Source of the DNA: JAHBTB01 sp964451255
GTDB taxonomy: Bacteria; Armatimonadota; Fimbriimonadia; Fimbriimonadales; Fimbriimonadaceae
Reading direction: 5' to 3'
Length of the DNA: 64,000 bases
NCBI GenBank assembly: GCA_964451255.1
Contig: CAYVHL010000001.1
Span: 310,001-374,000 of the forward strand
Positions 43,552 through 50,630 of the stretch are shown here, in pieces (within the stretch, counting starts at the first letter, position 1; each line of letters begins with the position of its first letter). The translations under genes and the position numbers were made by a program. The notes beneath the pieces were generated by a model. It searched no databases, had not been told where the DNA came from, and was given only the letters and a program-made list of their open reading frames with translations.

Positions 43552-45123
43552 TCAGACCGGTAATCGGGTTTCGTAGACCAATTCGGCAAGTTCGTCCACG
43601 TGACCAGGTTTTGGCGCGGGTATGGACACTGGCTCACCGGTGACGGTCTGGCATGCTAAGGCGGCTTGGATGTTCGCCCAGTTAGTGAACCGGTCGCAGG
43701 CCCAAACGGCGGCCCCACCAGCCCGCCTGGCCCGCAAGCGGCAAGTCTGCACGGCGTAAGCGAGCATCAGCAGGTCGCTCTGCGCCCCGACGATGGTCTG
43801 GTGGCCGGGCTCCACCGCCATACCCTGGGCCAAGCAATCGAACACAAAACCGTCGCCCACGGGCATCGCCGCCCTTCCCTCCCGCACACGCCTCAAGAAC
43901 CGCGACGAAATGAAGACCCGGTTGATCTCGTTCGTCCCCTCATAAATCCGGCTGACCCGAGCGTCTCGGTAAATGCGGGCAAGCGGAAACTCTTCGGTAA
44001 ACCCGTACCCGCCGTACACTTGTAGGGCCTCGTCGACGATCCGAGCCTCGGCCTCGGTCGCCAAGACCTTGCACATCGAGCATTCGACCGAGAACTCCTC
44101 GCTGGCCGCCTTGCCGCCATCGACGCTTCCGTCACAGACCGCGAACGCTCCGTCGATCAGGGCGCCGGTCCGGCACAGGCACGACGACGCGGCGAAATAC
44201 CAGGCGGCCATGTCCGCGAACTTCTGCCGGACCAATCCAAAGTCACCGATCGGTTGGCCGAACTGCCGTCGTTCACGGGCGTAGCCACTTGCCTGGTAGA
44301 CGGCCTCCCGCACCGGGCCCAGTGACATCGCGCCCAGCTTGAACCGGCCCAAATTGAGCGAGTTGAACGCGACCTGGTGTCCCTTGCCCACCTCATGGAG
44401 CAGGTTGTCTTCCGGCACTTCGCAGTCCTCCAGGACGACTCTCGCCGTCGAAGAGTCCTTGATGCCCAACTTGTGCTCTTCACGCCCCACCGTGAGGCCA
44501 GGAAACGACCTTTCGACCAAGAAGGCGGACACCTGCTCGCCGTCGACCTGCGCCATGACCAAGAAGAACTCGGCCCATTTGGCGTTGCTGATCCACATCT
44601 TGGTGCCGTTCAGAACCCACTTGCCTCCCTTGCGGTCAGCGCGGGTGGACAGGGAGAGGGCGTCGCTTCCGCTCTCAGGCTCGCTGAGGGCGTACGCGCC
44701 GATCCATTCCCCGCTTGTGAGCCGAGGCAGGTATCGCTGCTTTTGGGCCTCCGTGCCAAACACAGACAGGCCGAACTGCGAGATCCCACTCGTGATCCCG
44801 ATGGTCACGCTGAACCCCGCGTCAAGGGACAACCGCTCGAGGATCGCCGCCGCGATGTTCTTGCCTAGGCCCAGGCCACCATATGTCTCTGCGGTGTCGA
44901 TACCGCAAAAGCCCAGTTCGCCCGCCTTTCGAACCAAGCTTGGGGCCAAGCCTTCTTCTTGGGCGTCGAGCCGTTGCGCGCAAGGGAGGACCTCGTTACG
45001 GGCGAACTCCTCCGCCGTCTCGACCATCAACCTCTCGTCACTGTCGAAGTCTTCGGGGATGAACGTCCTCTCCGGTTCACGGGAGGCAAAAGAACACCCT
45101 TGTTCTGATGGGATCGCGCTCAT
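43552..45123 (-). CDS. acyl-CoA dehydrogenase
   Basis: FAD enzyme introducing the alpha-beta double bond in fatty acyl-CoA. ATG 45123 gives 523 aa, longer than the usual 380-aa family members because of a C-terminal extension of about 130 residues. Clear markers: YALSEPESGSDALS (substrate/FAD loop), KMWISNAKWAEFF, and QVYGGYGFTEEFPLARIYRDARVSRIYEGTNEIN. A perfect TATAAT lies 12 bp before the start. Together with the 3-hydroxyacyl-CoA dehydrogenase fusion at 50631 it suggests fatty-acid catabolism. Confidence 0.93.
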   Translation of the reverse strand: MSAIPSEQGCSFASREPERTFIPEDFDSDERLMVETAEEFARNEVLPCAQRLDAQEEGLAPSLVRKAGELGFCGIDTAETYGGLGLGKNIAAAILERLSLDAGFSVTIGITSGISQFGLSVFGTEAQKQRYLPRLTSGEWIGAYALSEPESGSDALSLSTRADRKGGKWVLNGTKMWISNAKWAEFFLVMAQVDGEQVSAFLVERSFPGLTVGREEHKLGIKDSSTARVVLEDCEVPEDNLLHEVGKGHQVAFNSLNLGRFKLGAMSLGPVREAVYQASGYARERRQFGQPIGDFGLVRQKFADMAAWYFAASSCLCRTGALIDGAFAVCDGSVDGGKAASEEFSVECSMCKVLATEAEARIVDEALQVYGGYGFTEEFPLARIYRDARVSRIYEGTNEINRVFISSRFLRRVREGRAAMPVGDGFVFDCLAQGMAVEPGHQTIVGAQSDLLMLAYAVQTCRLRARRAGGAAVWACDRFTNWANIQAALACQTVTGEPVSIPAPKPGHVDELAELVYETRLPV

Positions 45124-45181
45124 GTGGACTCGGGGATTATACGGAACTGGCCGCCCTCCCTGGAAGCGTACAATGGTTGAG
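45124..45181. promoter_or_regulatory. divergent promoters for acyl-CoA dehydrogenase and the 45182 gene
   Basis: 58-bp gap carrying a consensus TATAAT on the minus strand (45136-45141), 12 bp before ATG 45123, and TACAAT on the plus strand (45169-45174), 7 bp before ATG 45182. The plus-strand spacing fits a leaderless transcript. No -35 boxes are obvious. Confidence 0.5.
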
Positions 45182-45922
45182 ATGTTTGGCGTCACCGCTG
45201 GCCTCCTCCTTGTCTTTGCGCAGTCTCAGGCCAAGGCCGCCACTCCCGTAGACCGGTCGGGAGAGCAAGATCTTGTCCGTTTGCTGGAGAAGTACGGCAA
45301 ATTGCCGCCCTTCTACTGCTGGATCGACCGGTACAGCGGCGACGGCGAGTCACAAGGCTACGACAAGGGTGGCACCGCCCGGCTCTGGTTCGGTGGGGGC
45401 AAGCGGTTTCGTGTCTACACCGCCGGTTCCTTTGGTGACGGCATCATGGCGGTCTCAGACGGCAAGACCCTGATGTTCGACCCCCTTGACTTGAGCAGCA
45501 CCGTCGAACTCGAGGACATGCCGACGACCTGGCAAAAGATGCCAGACCAGTTGGCCCCGAACCAAAACGGCTTTGTCCTGATGTGGTTGTTGGACGGCAA
45601 GGCGTCGCTCGACACGCTGGCCGAAAAGGACAAGCCGATCACCGTCGCTCACAGCGGCAAGACCCTGGTTGTATCCTTCACCAACAAGACCGTCGGGCAG
45701 GTCAACTTGGAGATCACGGACGGATGGCTCACAGCTGACGAACTTGTCCAGTCGTTCGAGTCTGACGGCCAAAAGTTCGTCTTCAAGACCAGAAACGTTT
45801 ATCAGACACTCGACTTTTCACAGAGATTCCCAAACGGACTCTTCGATACCAAGCCTGCCAAGGGCGTGGTGGTGGAGGACACACGCAAGAAACACGGCCA
45901 TGCAGGACTCCAGGCACCGTAG
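45182..45922 (+). CDS. exported protein, LolA-like/DUF2092-type beta domain (tentative)
   Basis: 246 aa from ATG 45182 (another ATG at 45173 overlaps the likely -10 box). Signal peptide MFGVTAGLLLVFAQSQAKA. Mature protein has a stretch of paired strands such as ARLWFGGGKRFRVYTAG and MAVSDGKTLMFDPLD, which resembles the LolA/DUF2092 outer-membrane lipoprotein-carrier fold; that resemblance is by eye only. Its TAG stop forms part of a -10 box for the next gene. Confidence 0.5.
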   Translation: MFGVTAGLLLVFAQSQAKAATPVDRSGEQDLVRLLEKYGKLPPFYCWIDRYSGDGESQGYDKGGTARLWFGGGKRFRVYTAGSFGDGIMAVSDGKTLMFDPLDLSSTVELEDMPTTWQKMPDQLAPNQNGFVLMWLLDGKASLDTLAEKDKPITVAHSGKTLVVSFTNKTVGQVNLEITDGWLTADELVQSFESDGQKFVFKTRNVYQTLDFSQRFPNGLFDTKPAKGVVVEDTRKKHGHAGLQAP

Positions 45923-45925
45923 AAT
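45920..45925 (+). promoter_or_regulatory. -10 box overlapping a stop codon, for the ArsI-like gene
   Basis: TAGAAT starts at the TAG stop of the preceding gene and ends 6 bp before ATG 45932, the spacing expected if the transcript starts on the initiation codon. A second case of TAG reused as a -10 element (see 2085-2090). Confidence 0.45.
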
Positions 45926-45931
45926 GCGGCC

Positions 45932-46363
45932 ATGCCAGCCAAGACGCATATCTCGCTCCGTGTGCGGGACCTCGCCGCTTCGGTGAGGTTTTACGAGGGC
46001 TTTCTCGGGGCTCCCCCACACAAAGTGCGCCAAGGATATGCGAACTTCGATATCGAGAACCCTCCCCTCAAGCTAGCGTTGAACGAGGTCTCTTCAATCG
46101 AAGGCGGAGGGACCCTCGACCATCTCGGTATCGTCGTCGAGAGCAGAGACGAGGTCGAGGCGGCCCGCGCCCGAATGATTGCGGCCGGGCTGACCACTTT
46201 CTCAGAGAACGAGGTCACCTGTTGCTACGCGACCCAAGACAAGGTGTGGGTCACCGACCCAGACGGGCACTCTTGGGAGGTCTACGTCTTGCTGGACGAC
46301 CTTCCCGAAGGTCGCTACGACGGCCGTCCCATGCAAATGTTGCCCGGCTTCCGGCAGTCATGA
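45932..46363 (+). CDS. VOC-superfamily dioxygenase, ArsI/CadI-like
   Basis: 143-aa vicinal-oxygen-chelate protein. Metal ligands H6 (THISLRV), H64 (LDHLGI) and E116 (SWEVYV) plus a vicinal cysteine pair C97-C98 in EVTCCYATQDKVWVTDPDG match the ArsI C-As lyase layout (H5, H62, E115 and C96-C97 in the characterised enzyme, by recall). ArsI removes methyl groups from organoarsenicals; CadI is a cadmium-inducible relative. No arsR or other ars gene is adjacent, so the physiological substrate is inferred. Confidence 0.72.
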   Translation: MPAKTHISLRVRDLAASVRFYEGFLGAPPHKVRQGYANFDIENPPLKLALNEVSSIEGGGTLDHLGIVVESRDEVEAARARMIAAGLTTFSENEVTCCYATQDKVWVTDPDGHSWEVYVLLDDLPEGRYDGRPMQMLPGFRQS

Positions 46364-46437
46364 CCAGGTAGGCGTCCGGTAAGGTCCATCGGCCCGGCTC
46401 GGTGACACTCCCCGGCCAAGCACGTAACAATCTGGAC

Positions 46438-47076
46438 ATGACTAGCCCGACCGGAGAGGTGGTGGACCAGCCGGAAGCCCGTGCGGACGCCGACGTCTTG
46501 TTCGAAGTAATCCGATCCCGACGCAGCATGGGTTTGGCCCGACTGAGCCCGGATCCGGTCGATCGCCATGTCTTAGAGCGGATGTTGGCAGCCGCCGACT
46601 GGGCGCCAAGCCACGAAGACACCGAGCCGTGGCGCTTCGGCGTCTACATGGGTGCCGGACGAGAGCGGCTGGCGGACCTCTTCGAAGCCGCTTTCCAGCA
46701 GGATATCGAGGCGGGCAAGCCTGTCCGCGATGCCGATCCTTCGATCGCCCGGCGCAGGGCGTTTGCAGCCCCCGTTTGGATCACCATCGCAGTCTCGCCC
46801 ATGCTCAAGGATGACGGCTCGATGCTGATGACCGAGGCCGAAGAACTTATGGCGGTGGCCAGCGCAGTCCAGAACCTGCACCTGATGGCGCAAGCCCAGG
46901 GATTGGCCGGCATGTGGCACTCCAAGGGCCTGTCCGTCCATCCAGGCGTCGCTGCGGGCCTCGGGATCGAGCCGCCCGACCGCCTGCTCGGGATGTTCAT
47001 GTGCGGCTGGCCCTCGTCCGACTGGCTGACCAGTTCCCGGCGACCGATCGAAGGCAAAGTCTCTTGGTTCGACTAG
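46438..47076 (+). CDS. nitroreductase-family flavoprotein
   Basis: 212 aa from ATG 46438 (a GTG start at 46402 is possible). N-terminal VIRSRRSMGLARLSPDPVDRHVLERMLAAADWAPSHEDTEPWRF is condensed in the family signature RRSxxxxxxxxV and AxxAPSxxxxxPW region binding FMN. C-terminal glycine-rich MWHSKGLSVHPG and GMFMCGWP complete the domain. It reduces nitro- or quinone-type compounds with NAD(P)H; substrate unknown. The stop overlaps the convergent xylA by 4 bp. Confidence 0.88.
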   Translation: MTSPTGEVVDQPEARADADVLFEVIRSRRSMGLARLSPDPVDRHVLERMLAAADWAPSHEDTEPWRFGVYMGAGRERLADLFEAAFQQDIEAGKPVRDADPSIARRRAFAAPVWITIAVSPMLKDDGSMLMTEAEELMAVASAVQNLHLMAQAQGLAGMWHSKGLSVHPGVAAGLGIEPPDRLLGMFMCGWPSSDWLTSSRRPIEGKVSWFD

Positions 47077-48209
47077 CTCTTGTACATCCGGTCGAAGGCC
47101 TTGTTCGCCTCGGCCACGGCTCCACGGATGATGTCTTCGGCGACAGCGGTCTTACGGTCCGCGAACGCTGCGAACAAAGCTCCCTGGTCCAGTCCAGATG
47201 CGGCCTGCTCGCAAGCCTCCCAACTTAGAACCGAACGGACGACCCGGTCAATACCCTGCTCTTCGTCGTCGTATGGCCTGGCCTGCATGTCGTGGCCCAA
47301 CCAACGACCGTAGCCAGCGTCCAACACCAGGCCGGCCATGCCGATGTTCATGGCCGTGATCTGCGTCCCGAAGTCAATGTCGTACTTGCCGGGGCCACCA
47401 AGGTGGAGACCGTCGTTGTAACCCTGGCTGTTCAAATGGATATGGTGCAGGGTGCCCGCCTCGATCTCCTCGACCGTGTCGTAGACATGGTCGAGACCGA
47501 TCATCTCCGAGTGGCCGATCTCTTTGTTCACGCCTTTCTTGGCGCGTGAGACACCGTGCTCTTCTTCCACAAGCCGCCACACCAGGATAGCGCTCGCCAC
47601 CGTAGGCAACAACATGGCCGGGTGGCCCTCGTTGGGCTTGGGTTCGATGACTATATAGAGTTCTCCGCCTTTAGATTCCTCATATCGACAGAAATCTGCC
47701 AACCCCTTCCGCATGTGCTTGTGCATCTCGCGCACACCTACGGTCGCCATGTCGTAGCCCCAGGAGCCGTTCCAGAGAACCACGCTCGGAGCAAGCGCAG
47801 GGTCGCTGTGCCAAGTCTTGCGGAGCGGGCCATACGTCAGGTCGATGACCTTCTGGCCCAATTCGCCGGCTCTCGCTCGCTCGTCGGGATCCAACGAGCA
47901 GATACCTCCATACGCGAAATGGGCATGTGCTCCTGGCGTCGACATCGCCAGAGGCAACTTGGCGTCGACCATCGCGTCCGCGACCGCCGCGACGTTCTTC
48001 TCGTTCACTTCCGCGTCATAGTGGAGTTCGAACCCTAGCTGGATATGCTCCGGCAGGCGGTTGGCGATCCTAGAACGGATCAGACCGGGGACCGCTTCGG
48101 TCGGAAGGTTCTCAGGGCTCCAGGCGGGCCGCGCGTCTCCGGGGACGAAGCCGCCTTTGCCCGCGTTGAAGGTCCATCGGCAGATGCTGTGGTTGCGAGG
48201 CTTTGACAT
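47073..48209 (-). CDS. xylA: xylose isomerase-like TIM-barrel protein
   Basis: 378-aa sugar isomerase, paired with xylulokinase 8 bp upstream. Expected residues: ELHYD near 62-65 for the catalytic His, W-containing VVLWNGSWGYD, E189 and K191 in IEPKPNEG, E230 and H233 in KEIGHSEM, and D277/D279 in GKYDIDFG. The usual Asp of the HIDLN motif is His258 here (HHIHLNSQ). This makes it a divergent member, and a related ketose/aldose isomerase is possible. Confidence 0.82.
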   Translation of the reverse strand: MSKPRNHSICRWTFNAGKGGFVPGDARPAWSPENLPTEAVPGLIRSRIANRLPEHIQLGFELHYDAEVNEKNVAAVADAMVDAKLPLAMSTPGAHAHFAYGGICSLDPDERARAGELGQKVIDLTYGPLRKTWHSDPALAPSVVLWNGSWGYDMATVGVREMHKHMRKGLADFCRYEESKGGELYIVIEPKPNEGHPAMLLPTVASAILVWRLVEEEHGVSRAKKGVNKEIGHSEMIGLDHVYDTVEEIEAGTLHHIHLNSQGYNDGLHLGGPGKYDIDFGTQITAMNIGMAGLVLDAGYGRWLGHDMQARPYDDEEQGIDRVVRSVLSWEACEQAASGLDQGALFAAFADRKTAVAEDIIRGAVAEANKAFDRMYKS

Positions 48210-48217
48210 CGTTGTGC

Positions 48218-49681
48218 TCAGCGCAGATTATCCTGCATTCCGTTCAGCCACCGCCCATAGGCTTCGTTGTACGGCTCGGGGTCACCCGGCTCGAACCGGG
48301 CCGTTTCGTGCAGGGCGGCAAAGGCGTCCTTCGGGTTAGGCCAGAGCCCCAGACCGACGCCCGCCCCACGGGCGGCGCCGACAGCGCCGTCGGTGTCGAA
48401 GAGCGTGACCTCACAGCGCGTAGCGTCGGCGAACATCTGGGCGAAAAGAGGGGATAAGAACATGTTGGCGTGTCCAGCCCTGACGCTTGTCGCACCACAT
48501 CCGAGTCCGCGCATGGCCTCCAGCCCATAGCGCAGGGCGAAGACGATCCCCTCCATGCTTGCCCGGATCAAGTGCGGTAGCCCGTGCCGGGCGAAGTCCA
48601 ATCCGTCAATGCCTGCCCCTGGTGCACTGTTGCCCAGCGAGCGCTCTGCGCCGTTGCCATAGGGCCAGGCGAGGAGGCCGTCTGCGCCAGGCGGCGCCTC
48701 GCCGGCGACCACGTTCAACTCATGGAAGCTCATCCCCTGGCAAAGCGTCCGACGCAACCAGCTGTAGAACGAGCCCGTCCCGTTGACGCAGAGCAATGTC
48801 CCGATCTTGCCGTTCACGTGCAGAAACGGATTGACCCGCTCGATCAGGTCGGGCGAAGCCTGGTCGCTCACCACATAGACGACACCGGAGGTGCCAGCCG
48901 TCGCTGCCGCCTCCCCGGCCTCGAGGACCCCCAGCGAGAGGGCGTTGTTCGGCTGGTCCCCTGCTCGATATGTCACCGGAGTTCCGACGGGAATGCCTGT
49001 CTGCCCGCTCGCCTCGTCGGTCACTTCACCTTGGAACCCGAACGTCGGCACCAAGCTGGGGATCAAGCCAGACAACCCTGCGACTTCCAGGAGCCCCTGG
49101 AACGGTGACGAGGCGGCGAAGTCCCAAGCGGCCATTTCACTGAGCCCGCTTGGCGTGGTCGAGACGGTGCCCGTCAAGCGTCGGGCCAGTTCGTCGCCCG
49201 GCAACAGCATGTGCGCGGCCCGCGCGAAGTTCGCCGGTTCGTTTGCCCAAACCCACGCCGCTTTGCTCACCGTGAAGTTGCCCGGCGTGTTGAGAGCGTG
49301 CTCCAGGCACTCGGCGGCCCCGACCGCCTCGGCCAACCCGGCACCCGTTGAGACGGCCCGCCCATCGCACCAGATGATCGCCGGTCGCACGGTGTCACCA
49401 CGCTCGTCCGCAAGGACGAGGCCGTGCATTTGGTAGGCGATCCCGACCGCCGAGACCCGCTCGACCCCGTTTCCCAGGCCACGGACGGCCAAGACGAAAT
49501 GTTCCCACCAATGAGCCGGGTCTTGCTCGGCATAGCCAGGTTCGGGCGACCGCAAGGGGATCTCACCTGATTCGGGTGATTGCCGCGCGGCCACGACAGT
49601 CCCGGTCGAGGCGTCCACCAAGGCCACCTTGACCGCCGAGGTGCCGACGTCGATTCCGAGTAGCAAGCCGCCAGGGGACAT
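48218..49681 (-). CDS. xylB: xylulokinase
   Basis: 487-aa FGGY carbohydrate kinase, phosphorylating D-xylulose. LLGIDVGTSAVKVALVD is the ATP-binding motif; AYQMHGLVLAD holds the MHG substrate motif; RAGDQPNNALSLG carries the catalytic Asp; C-terminal SVRAGHANMFLSPLFAQMFAD is the FGGY signature region. Upstream of xylA on the same strand, so xylB-xylA form an operon. A TAAGAT -10-like box sits 9 bp before the ATG. No xylR or transporter is adjacent. Confidence 0.93.
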   Translation of the reverse strand: MSPGGLLLGIDVGTSAVKVALVDASTGTVVAARQSPESGEIPLRSPEPGYAEQDPAHWWEHFVLAVRGLGNGVERVSAVGIAYQMHGLVLADERGDTVRPAIIWCDGRAVSTGAGLAEAVGAAECLEHALNTPGNFTVSKAAWVWANEPANFARAAHMLLPGDELARRLTGTVSTTPSGLSEMAAWDFAASSPFQGLLEVAGLSGLIPSLVPTFGFQGEVTDEASGQTGIPVGTPVTYRAGDQPNNALSLGVLEAGEAAATAGTSGVVYVVSDQASPDLIERVNPFLHVNGKIGTLLCVNGTGSFYSWLRRTLCQGMSFHELNVVAGEAPPGADGLLAWPYGNGAERSLGNSAPGAGIDGLDFARHGLPHLIRASMEGIVFALRYGLEAMRGLGCGATSVRAGHANMFLSPLFAQMFADATRCEVTLFDTDGAVGAARGAGVGLGLWPNPKDAFAALHETARFEPGDPEPYNEAYGRWLNGMQDNLR

Positions 49682-49721
49682 GGCGATGAAATCTTAGCCC
49701 ACCGACCAGGCGTACACACGA

Positions 49722-50441
49722 CTAGCCGAAGACGAGCTGGCCGCCCAAGTGGCCTGCGACTGACAACAGTGCCATGCCAAGGACAAGGAGCAACCAGTAG
49801 CCGGCCTTGTCCACGGGGCCTTTCCGACGCCAGTATGAGACTCCCAGCATGCAGGCGCAGGCTGACAGGGCGAAGATCATATGCGTCTCGGCCTTGCCTT
49901 GCAAACCGTAGCCGAGGCGGATCGCCGCACTGAGACCAAGGCTGACCGCGACGACGCCTGACAGTGCCCCGGCCACAAGGCACGGCATGGCTGCCGTCTT
50001 GGCGACCTCCGAAGACCGCCATCGCCCATACAGGTCCAGAAGCGCCCCGAACAAAAAGAGGGCGATCGGGAAGTGGATCACCATGGGGTGGAAGGAGTGG
50101 GGAGGGATCAAGGGCGCCGACGAGGGCCCGGAAGACCCTAGCCTAGCCGGCATCTCTTCACCGAACGTCTTGCCGTTCGCGTCTGACATCTTTTCGACAC
50201 GGGCGAAGACGGCCGCGTCCGGCATGTCCACCTTCAACTCTGCCATCGCTTCCTTCACGGCGACCCCGTAGGCGTTGTGCTCCGGTGGTGTCGTGTGGCA
50301 GTTTCCGCACGATGCTGTGGCGGCAAGCGATCCTTGAGCGGGCCGATAGTGCTCGACGAACTGGGTGAGAAACTCGGGCTTCGCCTGGGCGACGCCCGTC
50401 AGCGAAAGCAGGACCAGGAACACGGGGAGGATCCTGCGCAT
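49722..50441 (-). CDS. exported single-haem protein with DUF2231 membrane domain
   Basis: 239 aa from ATG 50441. Signal peptide (MRRILPVFLVLLSLTGVAQA), then a c-type haem site CGNCH near residue 46. From about residue 105 comes a DUF2231-type membrane domain starting FHPMVIHFPIALFLFGALLD and containing four predicted helices with two or more conserved His. Probably an electron carrier fused to a membrane partner; the haem-c plus DUF2231 combination is not one I recognise as a named family. Confidence 0.65.
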   Translation of the reverse strand: MRRILPVFLVLLSLTGVAQAKPEFLTQFVEHYRPAQGSLAATASCGNCHTTPPEHNAYGVAVKEAMAELKVDMPDAAVFARVEKMSDANGKTFGEEMPARLGSSGPSSAPLIPPHSFHPMVIHFPIALFLFGALLDLYGRWRSSEVAKTAAMPCLVAGALSGVVAVSLGLSAAIRLGYGLQGKAETHMIFALSACACMLGVSYWRRKGPVDKAGYWLLLVLGMALLSVAGHLGGQLVFG

Positions 50442-50489
50442 CTTCAGTCCATAAATGCCCAAAGGGATCGCAAGTTCCCGAAAGAGACA

Positions 50490-50565
50490 TGGCGCGCTCG
50501 AGAGGACTCGAACCTCCGACCCTCAGCTCCGCAAGCTGATGCTCTATCCACTGAGCTACGAGCGC
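50490..50565 (-). tRNA. tRNA-Arg, anticodon GCG
   Basis: A 76-nt complete cloverleaf including encoded CCA. Acceptor GCGCTCG pairs with CGAGCGC (discriminator G). D-arm GCTC/GAGC, anticodon stem TCAGC/GCTGA with loop TTGCGGA, giving anticodon GCG (reads CGC and CGU). Five-nt variable loop GGGTC; T-arm GGAGG/CCTCT around TTCGAGT. G37 and the acceptor resemble other bacterial tRNA-Arg genes. Most bacteria use ACG (deaminated to ICG) for these codons. Confidence 0.9.
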
Positions 50566-50616
50566 GCACGCGGGACGCGAGTATACCGAAGGGCAGGCCC
50601 ACGCCAAGGCCATAGG

Positions 50617-50622
50617 TAATCT
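50617..50622 (+). promoter_or_regulatory. -10-like box for the fused hydroxyacyl-CoA dehydrogenase gene
   Basis: TAATCT ends 8 bp before ATG 50631, and no ribosome-binding site lies between. It fits the short-leader or leaderless pattern seen elsewhere in the window. The region between it and the tRNA (50566-50616) shows no other signal. Confidence 0.4.
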
Positions 50623-50630
50623 CCGTTTTG

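Noticed and set aside
44339..45181. Upstream extension of the 45182 gene through the acyl-CoA dehydrogenase gene
   Set aside because: It is antisense to a conserved enzyme, and a -10 box with leaderless spacing sits right before ATG 45182.
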